Source: Diphasiastrum complanatum
Lineage: Eukaryota; Streptophyta; Lycopodiopsida; Lycopodiales; Lycopodiaceae
Reading direction: 5' to 3'
NCBI GenBank assembly: GCA_029204225.1
Contig: CM055097.1
Coordinates: forward strand, 28,569,192 to 28,633,191
DNA length: 64,000 bases
Shown piece after piece: positions 12,597 to 24,200 of the stretch (the first letter of the stretch is position 1; each line of letters starts with the position of its first letter). The notes under the pieces were generated by a model that worked only from the letters and a program-made list of their open reading frames with translations, was not told where the DNA came from and did no database searches. The position numbers and the translations under genes were made by a program.

Positions 12597-13370
12597 TCAT
12601 TTCTTTCCACAAAAGAAACACTTGAGTTTTGCCTTGTTCTTCACTTTGCCTTTGGAAGTAGATCCTCCATTCTTCATCTCGGCCTCCTTGCCTTGATTTT
12701 TCTTGAATGAATGTTGCTTCTTCTTGCCTTTAGATGTAAAGTTAGCCTTCTCCTCTCCTCCATTAAGTGACATGCTATCCATTCTTGTCTTGAGGTGTAG
12801 AAGTCTACTCTCCTCGGCCACAAGAACATTGTGCAACTTTTCAATGGATGGAAGAGTGTCTTGAATGGCAAATGATTGGACTAAGTTGGTGAACTCATCA
12901 CCTGGACCATTCAAGATGATTTGTCCTAGCTCTTGATCTTGGATCTTCTCTCCTATTGCACTTAACTCCTTGTTAAGAGATTTGATCCTAAGGACACACT
13001 CTTGTCCACTCTCTCCACTTCCTTTCATGCTTTGGAAAACTTGATTTCTTAGCATGAGGATTCTTGAAGTATTATTGGATTCATAGATGCTCTTAAATGA
13101 ATCCCAAGCCTCTTTGGATGAGGTACAAGAAGACACCTCTTTCAAGAGGTCATTGCATACATTTAACTTTATGCAATGTAGAGCTAATCTTGCTCTCTTC
13201 TTGTATTTGGCTTGTTCTTGGGGAGTTTGAGGCTTTTCCTCAACTCCTTGAACTATGTCAAATAGATCATGGATCACTAGGAGTGATTCCATTCTCACTT
13301 TCCAAATGGAATAATTTGTGGAAGTGAGTCTCTCACTTGATTCCATCAAATATCCACCCATGGATGACAT
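12597..13370 (-). pseudogene. Copia 1 gag with a stop in the zinc knuckle
   Basis: The ATG at 13370 opens Gag (MSSMGGYLMESSERL, then STNYSIWKVRMESLL). The central Gag region with LALHCIKL, SSKEAWDSFKSIYES and RNQVFQSMKG is intact. The nucleocapsid knuckle reads CFFCGKK-stop-HFASEC: the Gly codon expected before His (as in the second Copia) is TGA at 12596-12598. The frame otherwise continues into protease. Gag would form the cytoplasmic particle; here only the matrix and capsid portion could be made without readthrough. Confidence 0.9.
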
Positions 13371-13937
13371 TGTAGAATGAATGCTCTTCTTAAAATCACA
13401 AAGATTTCTGAATTTTAAAAGATCTATGAAAGGCCTAAAGCTTACAAGAATGCCTATAGGCTTGTCTCTATCAAACTAGCACACAAGCTTGAATGATACA
13501 CAAAGATCTTGCCAAAAATTCCTAGCTTTCACTCTCACAAAAAAAATTGCTTTACACTTTTCTTAGAGATTTCACTTCAACTAAGGATCTAAACAAATCA
13601 GCCTCTAAGCTCTGATCTTAGACTCTAAATGATCCAAAACTCTATTTAGTCATAGGCATTAGCTAGATTGAATCTAGATCAATACTCTGCTTCAAAAAGC
13701 ACAAAAAATGAACTAGTATCGTGATTTTGGGACCAAAAAACACAAAGTAATTTGAAATGAAAGTTGTTGTACGGTTTCACACGTGTGAAAAGTACATACA
13801 CAGCCTCCAAGTTGTTTTGATCCAAATGAATTCAAGCTATCACTCTAGATGAACTCGCCCTCACTAGTATTGGCCAAAAATAAATTTTGCCAAAGATCTT
13901 TACAAGATTTATGATTCAATGATCACTCTCTTACTTA

Positions 13938-13949
13938 GCTCTGATACCA
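13938..13949 (-). promoter_or_regulatory. Primer binding site (tRNA-iMet type), Copia 1
   Basis: The - strand reads TGGTATCAGAGC directly after the LTR end TTATCA. This matches the usual plant Copia site complementary to the 3' end of initiator Met tRNA, where minus-strand DNA synthesis starts. Confidence 0.92.
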
Positions 13950-14814
13950 TGATAAATATTATAGTTTTTAGGACAATAATGATTGTACTTTACAATCATA
14001 GAGAGTCATTGGTTGCTTAATCAATGGATCTATCAAGTTCTACACATTAGATCTTGATCTAGATTCACTACACTTGGATTTAAGCACGAGCAATGGATCA
14101 ACAAATCATAAATTAGTGAGAGCGGCCTCACACGTGTGGAGTACTACTATCCACAGTACGGCCTGCACCTAAAACAACAAGTACAATAATCCTAGATAGC
14201 AATCATTCATAGAAATCACAAGACAAATGATTAGAGACCTCACAAAAGTGTAGAATGCAAAAGTCTCATCAATCTTCTTAGCAAAATGATGATCCTTTTA
14301 TGGATCAAGTACATCCACGAGTCTGGTCCAGTCCAGCAGGTCTTCACACGTGTGAAGAGTGCCACATCACTCAGATCTATCCATTTGATCCATCCTTGAT
14401 CCTTATCCAAAGTTGACCTTCTAGAATATGGCTAAAATCCAAAAAGCTAGTCTCATAGAATATAGGAATATTCCCTACAAAACAGGATCTAAGGAAAATG
14501 GTCAACTCTTATCTTCTAGTACTCTGTACACACGTGTGAACATCCACTTGCCATGTGGGAGCATTTACTCATGCACATGCAAGGAAAAGCTAATTTCTAG
14601 GTGACTAGTCAACTTGACTAAAAACTAGTCATATCATGTTCACACTAACTAGATCGATACAAGATCAATTTAGATATATACAAGTATGAAAAGTACATCC
14701 TTTCACACGTGGGAACAGGCTCCACACGTGTGAAATTAGATCATCAACATTATTCTAATGTTTGATCAATATTTACAATAACCAATGTCAAGTGAGAAGT
14801 GATAATTTTCAACA
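13950..14814 (-). repeat. 5' LTR of Copia 1 (about 865 bp)
   Basis: On the - strand it begins TGTTGAAAATTATC (14814) and ends TTTATCA (13950), with TG...CA termini, next to the primer site. It lies upstream of gag as expected. It holds five CACACGTG-type palindromes. I did not find its 3' LTR partner, so target-site duplication cannot be judged. Confidence 0.82.
14129..14734. promoter_or_regulatory. Cluster of CACACGTGTG palindromes (G-box cores) in the LTR
   Basis: Occurrences are near 14129, 14342, 14529, 14701 (imperfect) and 14722, and another lies in the leader at 13776. The CACGTG core is the G-box bound by plant bZIP and bHLH factors. Several copies are extended to TTCACACGTGTGAA, a 14-bp perfect palindrome. 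Their role as an enhancer in the LTR is inferred. Confidence 0.55.
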
Positions 14815-14923
14815 ATTTCAATGGCTATCCTCTCCCATCAATATCAAATATAGTTGGAATGGGAAAGACAATTTGGTATTTCCGTCATTGTTTGGTGTCC
14901 ATTAAGAAAGTCCATGAATGAGA

Positions 14924-14928
<5 letters not shown>

Positions 14929-14974
<46 letters not shown>
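14929..14974. repeat. (GA)n microsatellite
   Basis: GA run with one interruption (GC) near its end. Confidence 0.95.
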
Positions 14975-15640
14975 CCCTTTTGGACTAAAAAAGGAGTTGG
15001 TACCCAAAATAATAAATATTATTCATGGTGCCCCAAAGACATTGGTGGTCACCAACAAAGTATTGGCCTTTCGAATCATATGCATATTATAGTAAAAAAG
15101 GTCATGCTTTTCATGAAATGCATACTAATCTTTTAAACAAATAATATACTTATATCGGGGTTTATACTCAACTGGTATCACCTTTGCAATACCCAGGCCG
15201 ATCGATACCAGCCACCAATTAATTAACATGATTATATTCATACCTGACTGGTATCAAAAAAAATTTAAAAACTGTAATACCAAGAAAATTTTAATACCCG
15301 CCTAGCATTGGTCTCACTAGTGCATATGACATGGCATATAAAGTTAAAATCACAACATGGACCTAAATTAAACCTCAACTACTAACTCTACTATAACCCT
15401 ACTACTCACATTAAGGGCAATTAAACTCAATTTCAAATCTAATACAAGTAAGAAACGTGAATAGATTCGATCTAAGTAGTGACCATTTTAGAGGTTCATG
15501 CCTTCAGTATGATTATATTCCAAAAACAAATGCAAAAAAACTAAAATTTTGAAAAAGATTCATCATCTACTTTTTAATTTTGATGGGCTCAAATTTGAGC
15601 ATGAGTAAGTGGGAGAAAGACTTTGTTTGTATGGTGGAAG
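14975..15640. other. Spacer upstream of the TLDc gene, nothing assigned
   Basis: AT-rich; a run around 15150-15320 repeats ACTGGTATCA and AATACC motifs irregularly. No open frame of interest. Confidence 0.35.
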
Positions 15641-15651
15641 GCCCTGATCGA

Positions 15652-15726
15652 GGGCCTTCCTTGCAAGCGGGCCCTTGCCCAAGGGCGGGAGCCCAAGTGC
15701 AGGGCCCCGACCTGCAAGGAAGGCCC
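15652..15726. repeat. GC-rich stem-loop
   Basis: GGGCCTTCCTTGCAAG (15652-15667) pairs with CCTGCAAGGAAGGCCC (15711-15726) at 15 of 16 positions. The loop itself can fold through GGGCCCTTGCCC and AAGGGC. It stands out sharply from the AT-rich surroundings. It lies about 600 bp before the TLDc start codon; function unknown. Confidence 0.6.
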
Positions 15727-15758
15727 GAGGTCCTCGGGCCTTCCAGGTCGTAATGTGA

Positions 15759-15862
15759 GAACGTGCATTCCATAGAGAGAGAACAGAGAGAACGCGCATT
15801 CCGTAGAGAGAGGAGAGAGAACACACATTTCGTAGAGAGAGAACGCACATTCTAGAGAGAGA
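15759..15862. repeat. Short tandem array of a 22-bp motif (4 copies)
   Basis: Variants of GAACGCGCATTCCGTAGAGA start at 15759, 15790, 15819 and 15841, with spacers of 0 to 9 bp made of GA-rich sequence. Copies differ at a few positions. Confidence 0.75.
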
Positions 15863-16320
15863 ATGACTTATTTTGGAGAAGAGAGAAAGTAGACGGACCT
15901 TCTGCTCCTGGGGATGTCCCAAAATACAAAGGAAACATGAGCACATATGGCATTGCGTGAAATGAAAGGCCAGGGGGCAATGTGAAGTGGGCTCCAAATC
16001 TGGGAACTTTTATAGATTTTCTTTTTTGACAAGAATTTGAACATGTCAAGTTTTGGGTTTGCAAAACAAGGCACCTGGCAATGCAACAACAGGTGTTAAA
16101 AATATACCAAAGGGATCCTTATGAGTTATTGCTTTTTGTGCTTTTAATGGGCATATGACACCTGGGGGCTTTATGTATTTCATCATTTTCTTTGATGATA
16201 TTTGGCAGGTGCTGAAGCAACAACACAAAGAAACAGCAATACTAAAGCTACGGAGCACATGTGATGTGAGAGTGAGGGCAAAATTGGAAGAAGGGAGTGA
16301 TCGATCGAGGGAAATTGAGG

Positions 16321-19300
16321 ATGGGGGCGTCTTCATCATCCACCGGGAAAAGCTCTGCGCAGGAAATTGAGGTCCATGAACTGGAAGCTCGACTTACAGC
16401 AACAGGCGATTTACCATTGTTGCAGCATGTGTTCACCAAATTTTCACGATCATCTACTTCTGCCTCCGTCTCCACCAAGCCTGCAATTCCTTTTTCAACT
16501 CTTCAGGCAAGTTAGGCCCCTCCTTTACACCCTGGATAAATGTTAGGCCTTGGGAGCCCCAAAAAACTAACTATAACAGAGGGTTAAAGTTATGTTCAAA
16601 ATCACAGATTTAGCTGAATTGAAGCATGAAATGGCAATACATGGTGAAATTAAGCAATCTCCAACTAAGAATGATTCATAAGCATCACATAGGCCAAAGG
16701 CATGAGTTCTTCCACGAAGAGCTCAAACAATTCCAATCGATAATCTAGGCAAGTGAGCCAAGCATGCTCCTACTTGTACTAAACAAGGTGGCTTGCCCAC
16801 AAGTTAGGTCAAGTGTGCCCTGATCTTAAAGTGACATAATCAGGCCCTCAAAAATGGTGATTAGTTCTATACATGCCTAAAATGTAAATTTAAGTTAAAA
16901 GTCTAATCAGGCCCTTCATAAATGGAAATTAGTCCTGTCCATGCATAAACTTAAAAATAATGCTGAACATATTTCATCTGTAGTAGCTCTAATAGGACCA
17001 TGTAGCCTGGTCCATACCTCTCCCCCACCACCATGGGGTAGCAGCAACACAAATAGGAGGAAGAGTAATAGCATCAGCAGGAGGGACATCAGTGGTAATA
17101 GGTGCATGAGAGAATCAGCAATGAGAGCAACCAAAGAGCGAGCCTGATCTGCTAAAATAGGTGTATGTTAAAAAACATTAATCGACTGCCCTGTGACCTC
17201 CTCGTTAGGATGGCCATCCCACTAAATCAGAAACTGAACTTCTTGTTGTCGACGACTATGCGTAGGCAAACTCGAAGGACAGCAGCAGGTAAGGGTGGAA
17301 ATAACTCAGGATCATCAAGTAACGTGGCATCTCAAGGAGCAGCATCCTGGCTAGCAGTTGCGAAGCAAGCTGACATGAAAAAAATCACAAGCATGTGTAG
17401 TAGAAGGCAGCTGTAAGAGGTAAGTAACAAGACTAAGATGCCCCAGAACTGTCCCTGTACAAAATTAGGGCATGCACACCTGAGGTGTAAACAGACCATA
17501 TCTCCCTTATCAAATTCAACATGTCGCCGAGTCAATCCACCTTGCTCTTTCATAACTGCTGAACCTGTTAAAGATGGCTAGCACCACGGGAAATAATCCC
17601 ATGAGTACCAGTATAAGAAGAGAGTGTAATAGGTGCATCATCAGGTGGTGTAGGTATACTTGGGAAGGCAAGAGAATAGCCATATGCTGGCAAAAAAGGT
17701 TAAAACCAATGCTGGAGCTGACAGAGCTACTATAGCTATATTCTGCAAGACATAGATGTTGGTCCCAATCTTGCCTTGTAGGAGAAAACAAAATGTTGCA
17801 AATAATGCGGTTAAGAACTTTAGACTGAGCATTTGCAGCAGAATGATAGGCTCTCCCCATTATTAACTTGACATCTAGAATACGCACAAGTTCATGCTAA
17901 AACCCTGAAGTAAACTTGGTATCCTGATTGATAAGAACAAGATTGCAGGTGACCATGCAAACAAAAGATGTCAGATATAAAAAGATGTCGACCCTACTCA
18001 ATGGTGGTAGTACCTCGAACTGGAATAGAATGTGCTTGCATGTATAAACCTTACCACCATCATACAAGAGTCATGACCACATTGCAACCAAGGATAAAAT
18101 CCATAGAAATATCAATCCATTGGTGGGATGGGATAGGACAACTTTGAAGAAGTCCACCATATTTGGCACAGGAGTGATTGTTATGAGCACACATGATACA
18201 GTTGTTGAGATGCTGAGCAAGATCACACTTCATAGAATTCAAAATGGCTGCCAACAGGATCACAATGAGCATCAGAAAGGACTTGAGTACTTGGAATACA
18301 AAATGCACCATAATAATAATGATGAGATGAAGGAGCAAGAAAAAGCAAGACAAGATGGGTATGCAGAAAGAAGCATACCAAACCAAGGAGAGGATGTATT
18401 GACAAGGCTATTAAGAAGACTGGGCTAAAAAGAAAGAGCATCAGCAACATCATTTTGTTTAGACCAATTTGTTCAAGAAGTACATTTGGGCATGCACTTT
18501 CAACCTGAAAAGTCATTTTTAAGCTCTGGTCATTATATTGAGTTCAAATCATGGAATATGAAAAATGATGAGGTAAATTTAAGGGTTTCAAACATAATTC
18601 AAAACCCATAGTTTTGAATCAGACTTTCAAACTTGTTGCACATGCAAAGATGCCTATGCATCAATAATTTGGGATGCATTTCTTTGCCAACAGAGGCTGA
18701 TTATGAGTCAATTGTGCTTTGTACTAGCTATTGAAGAACAAGCACAAGTGATTTGAAATTTGTCATATGTGTTTCAATCGATCTTGTATTAAGAAGGGTC
18801 AAATTTGTGGATTGTTTTGTTGATGAGTCTTTTGAATGAGATTATGTACTATGTAAATTGGTTCAGATTTGCTGTTTTTGCACTAGCTTTCAGGATGTGT
18901 ACAAAAGCAACTCACATTAACTGTGAATCATGTGCAGGCAACATTGAGCTTTTCTGCCCTAAACATAAAGGTCAGTTCAAATTCGGAAGGTCCTCAATTG
19001 TCAAAGCTGATTCAGTGCATTGGTCCATCTGTTGCTGAAGTAGTTTTCGAACCAGAAAAGGACGTTGATTGGATGAAATTCTTGAAAGGATATGAGAAGC
19101 ACTGCAAACAAAGCTTTGGAGCCACAAAGCTTAAAAACTTGATGATTCTTCTTTGTCAGATAAGAAAATTTGCACGGCTACCATCAGGGGTGAATCATAC
19201 TTCACAAGTTGTGGAATCGTTTAAGGATGCAGATTTGGAGGGACTAATTGCTGAAAGTCAAGTTAGAGAGTTTCTGTCTCTATGCTGGTTGATGATGTCC

Positions 19301-21188
19301 TCTCCAACAATTCAAAAGGCAAGCTATGATGCATCTACAGGGCAACTGCAGGTAGAGCTGCCTGACATAGAGACTCTTGTGAGAGCATCTATGCTGGCTG
19401 GTCACTCTGGCAGGACCACAGATCACGTGGAAAGATTAGAGATTCCTCATACTGATGGATCTGACAAAGAGATCCCTATTCAAGGCCTGTTTTCTTGGAT
19501 GCTTGCCACTATTCCAGGTGTATCTAATGCACTTCCGCAATATGTCCAAGATCAGCTTGTGCAAAGTGGATCAACTAAGATGGTAACAATAGTGTACTGC
19601 CTTACTATGGAGATTTCAGTACTCAACCACAGGGTTTTGGAAGTCTAGAGACACTTGAAAATTGATAAGATAGCAGCTTAACATGCAAATACAAACTTGT
19701 AAGGATGGAAATTCTAGTGTTTCATTCTGTCCGCTGTGCCTATAATCTGAATTAAGGATCTTGTTGCTGACAGGGCGAGAATAAATTTCAGAAGGCATTT
19801 CCTGAGATTTCTGAATCAACCGTAGGTTCAATCGCTAGGGATAAAGCTGGTATTGCAAAAGAGCCGATCAAGAGTACGGACAGCTCAGGACTTTTAAACA
19901 TTGGAAGAGCTTGGGCAGTGGGTTTGTCCCTGCAAGGTCAGATTGGGGCTGAGCTTGTGAAAGCATCTGGCAACGTACATGAAACTCTAGAGAGTCACAT
20001 CAATCTGCTTTACAGGTACATCCAATTTCAGATACTGTCCAGCAGTAAGCTTTGACGAGTTTAACATTTTTTCTTTCCATGCTGAAAGACTCTGCAAATG
20101 CTTCACCTTACAAACTCAGCCTCAATTTTGGATTAAAAAGTCCAGCATGAGAAGTATGTCTTGTATCAAGTGCAGCATGAAATTTGTGTCTTTGCTAAAC
20201 TACTCTGTCTTGCATCTAATGTAGAAAATTTGAACACATGATCACCATTATTATACATAGCATTCATCTAACAAAATTTCTTTTCCCTCTGACCGAGTGA
20301 GATGCAAACCATGGGCATTTAAGGTGTGTTCTACACAAGGAGATGCTTGAAAATTTTGGGCAGAGCAGTTGTGCATCATTCAAATATTAAAGGGACAATA
20401 ATAAGGAACAATACAATAAAAAGGAAATATTTGATGAATGTAAAGCTTGGCAAAACAAGGTGGATGGGAATGGACATTATCAAAGGACATACTGACAAGA
20501 AAGAATTATCAAAGAAATTGGCAACATTACTATGTTACATAAACGTAATCATGTTGGAAACTAGTGCAAGGGCCTCTTTTCCTCCAGATAAGGAAGAAAA
20601 TATTCAAAAGTTCGAGATTTTGATAAAGTAGATCCTTGGGTAAGATTGAATGTTGGCTGGTAAAAAATTGGAAGACATTGTTGGAGATAAATAGGACCCT
20701 ATCCTGACAGTGATCTGCTATCAGAACGTAATAAAAGTCTCAAGATCCTATTCAGAGTCCACAAGAACCACCCCTAAGAAGTTCAAATCCTGGACCTTTT
20801 GTGGATGATCAGATCAATGGAAGACGAAAACAATCTTTAATAACTATTGTACCCGTTCACCTTATGAAATGGATAATCATTCGGAGAGTATTGTTGGCTG
20901 TTTACCAGAACGATAAACATCAAACATTATTATGCAGTGATATGTAAAACTACACAAGCGGTAGTAGAAAACATTGCACTAACTGTACCAGTTTCACTAA
21001 AATCAAGATCCAGAGATTAAGCATAAAAGGGAACATTTCAAATTAGTGGTAAGACAATGGAAAGGACAATGGAAAGTAGCACATGCCAAACAGTGGCTGC
21101 AAACAAAATGCAGAAGCTAAACTTTCTTATTTATCTTCTCAAAATTTGAACATACACACTTCTGATGAACTCTCTCTCTCTCTCTCTT

Positions 21189-21247
<59 letters not shown>

Positions 21248-24200
21248 GCTGGTATTTGAAAATGAGCACATATGCTCCTGATAACATCCCTCAGGCAGCA
21301 AGGGAAAAGGAAACTGCTCCAGTAACTGATTATGGCGGTTATAGTACCCCCGCCAATTCAGATCACAACTATACAAAACTATCAAAAGAAACACCACCAC
21401 TCCGGATAGGGCTGGTACCCATAAGATATACATAGATGAGAAATGACCCCTACCGGGTCTCATGGATTACTGGCACTTTTCCGCTACTGGTGAGGGCTCT
21501 CAGCTTCTTCACTTCAGCTTTCAGATAGGTGTTCTCCTTGGAAAGTTTTGAAATCTCATACGCACTGTGGCGGCGTTTCAGGCGCCCAGCTGACAATCTC
21601 CGAGTGACCTCCTCCAAAGAGGCGGTCTGTTGGTCGATAACCTTGGTAAGTTGCGTAGCTTGAGCTTGTTGAAGAGTAATGCCTATTTTACCCCTTTGGC
21701 TGAGCACTAATTAAGTTGTAAGTTGTACATAACTCATGGGGCATGTTATTAGTTAAATACATGAGACCCCCCTTTTGTAAGTTGAGTAAACTAGTGCAAG
21801 TGGCCCACTTGGCCAAGTAGCTCACTCCTATGGTTGACACCTAGACTTTCCATGCATGTAATTGAGGTGCTTGCCTCACAAGGGATTTGGAGGACCCACA
21901 CCCTCCTCTCTCGCTCTAGCAATTCATTTCCTCTTCTTACTTTTGGTGTTGTGAGGTGCTTATGCAATTCTCCTTGTATGTGATGTTTTCCATAGCTAAG
22001 TTTCTCAAGCTTTCATAGTTGATCTCGTATTGAAGTTAAGATACTCCATAGCTAGGTCTTGCAATTTATCATGGTATCAAAGCAGGTTGTCTAGCCTGTG
22101 AGTTTGTGAGTGAGAGAAACTTCAGTGCTCAGATTCTTGAGAAGATTCTCATCTTCTACAAGCACCTCAATCTTGAAAGATGGAGCTTTCGATCTATAGG
22201 AGTTAGATCAGGTTGAGTCTTGCACTGTTGGAGAGCTATTGGCAAGGAGAATGGGATGAACCAAAAACTTTCGAAATATGGCTAAGTTTTGGGGAGTCTT
22301 TCTGGAGGAGCTTACACAAAATCAGGGTGCACTTTCTGTAGGGGCTTTTGGTTACTGAACCAGTGGGGCCTAGTGCTTGTGCTAGTAAGGCCATACCAAG
22401 TGGCAAAGTCAAAAGCAGGAGCTGAAGGGTTGCCTTGAAGTGGCTACATACCCTAGTTTGGGGTCAAACCCTAGTTGCTGGAAGTTGTTTCTTTTCTGAT
22501 CTGCTTTTGTTTGAGCACAAATTATAGCATGGCTAGTCTTGGGGAGAGTTTGCTGGGTGAATCTAGCAAACTTGATGGCACAAACTACAAAGTGTGGAAG
22601 TGCGAGATGGCTAACATCTTGATGGACATGAATTGCTGGGAGTTAATGGCAGGTAGAGAGCCTATACCAACATCTAAACCTGAATTGAAGGACTACATAA
22701 ACAGGAGACAAAAAGCTCATAGGATGATCAATCTTTCTGTCAAGGACAACATTATTCCTCACATTTGCAATGCAAAGGATGCAATGGAGGCTTGGACTAT
22801 TCTGAAGTCTAGAGTTAGGGTTAAAGTTTCTCCTTCTAAGAATGTTCATCATCATTTTGATAAGATATTCATGTGCTTCTTTGACCCGCAATGTTATCTT
22901 TCTCTATCACTTTACCTTTTCTCATTTTTATCTACTTGGTACAAAGCAATTTCCAGGCAAAGAAAATGTAAATGCTAATGTTTTTGGATGTTAGGTCATT
23001 TTCCAGAGTGGTTATTGGGTCAAAAATAAATTTGAGTTTGCGGAGATTTTGATGTTATTGAGTTTGATTTTCTAGGGTACATGGTTTCTTATAGCCATGT
23101 TTGTCTTGATCCTAGTAGGTTTAAAGTTATTCTCACATGGCCTATTCCTATTGATGTCAATAAAGTTTGTATGCTTCTTGGTTTGGCCAACCATCTACTT
23201 AAGTGTGTTCCCCATTAAGCTACCGTTTCCACTCTTTCGCATGATGTGCTCGAGAAAAGTAGGCCATTTGTTTGGAGTATTGAATATTGACATACTTTTG
23301 AGTCTCGTAAGCAGTGACTCACTTTCTCTAGTGCTTTGTCTTCTTGATTTTGGTGATTTGGCCTTACGACTCCCTATGCAAAAACACACTTTTGGTGTTT
23401 TGCATCCCTTTTTGTCCCTTGGCTGTTCGCTCTCTCTGATGGTGGTCGCTACTATATAACTACCACATTGAGAAGCATTCATTAGCAGTTGGAGCATTCT
23501 GTTATTTTAGATTAGTCATCCAGAGTCTATTCTAGATCGCCATTGAAACCCTTCTTCTAGGTGCACGGATTGGATAGCACCATCATCATATGTACTGGCT
23601 TTATTATCAGAATTTCAGATTCATGTTTATTGTTTCTTGTCTATGCTGATTCAGTTGTCAATTGTAATATTCATGTTGTTTTGTAGGATGGACAATTAGT
23701 TGAGAAGACATGACAAGGCCTCGAAGGAATGATCAAAACACACACATGGGAGTGATCCTAGCCTTATGTGAAGAGTGGTTCACAACTGACTCAATACAAA
23801 GAGAATTAGTCATACAAGGCATGATTGTGTACTATTGGAGCATTCCTCCGTTTATCCTTAAGTGTTGGCCAAGAAAAAATGCTTCTAATCAATCACCAAG
23901 TCATTCTTTTAAATGGCTTACATGGAATACATGATGAACTATAGTTTCAAGAGGAAGCTCTAGTTGATAAGCAAACTTATTGAGTTTCTTTACAATCTTA
24001 TATGGGCCATTGTGTTGTGGAAACAACTGAGGGCATTTTCTCATTCGAAGCACTTTAGAATCTTTTGGAATTCTAAGATACACCAATCTCCGATTTTAAG
24101 TTCTCTAGAAGAGCGACTTCAGTTAGCATAGAACTATGCTTGGTTTTGGGTGGATTTAATGCTTTCATTAGCCACTTGCAGCATTCCCTGCATATTCAAC

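Larger units (their letters stand above)
10063..14814 (-). mobile_element. Copia (Ty1) LTR retrotransposon 1, truncated at its 3' end
   Basis: In the order of transcription it has a 5' LTR (13950-14814), a tRNA-Met primer site, gag, protease, integrase and reverse transcriptase. RNase H, the polypurine tract and the 3' LTR are missing because the frame runs straight into the duplicated segment at 10062. Coding capacity is largely preserved: I saw one nonsense codon in the Gag zinc knuckle and one frameshift near the integrase zinc finger. It cannot be autonomous. It is clearly paralogous to the Copia at 49318-51180. Confidence 0.92.

Noticed and set aside
15563-15997. Cysteine-rich - strand frames (up to 144 codons)
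   Set aside because: They translate the GC-rich hairpin and the 22-bp motif array in three overlapping frames with no family pattern.
16297-16320. Upstream ATG as TLDc start
   Set aside because: It adds eight residues and destroys the myristoylation signal; similar plant proteins, as I recall them, begin MGAS-like.
23097-23497. Frames of 100 to 120 codons on both strands as genes
   Set aside because: They lie in TLDc intron 3, and the readable part is a Ty3/gypsy RT scrap.
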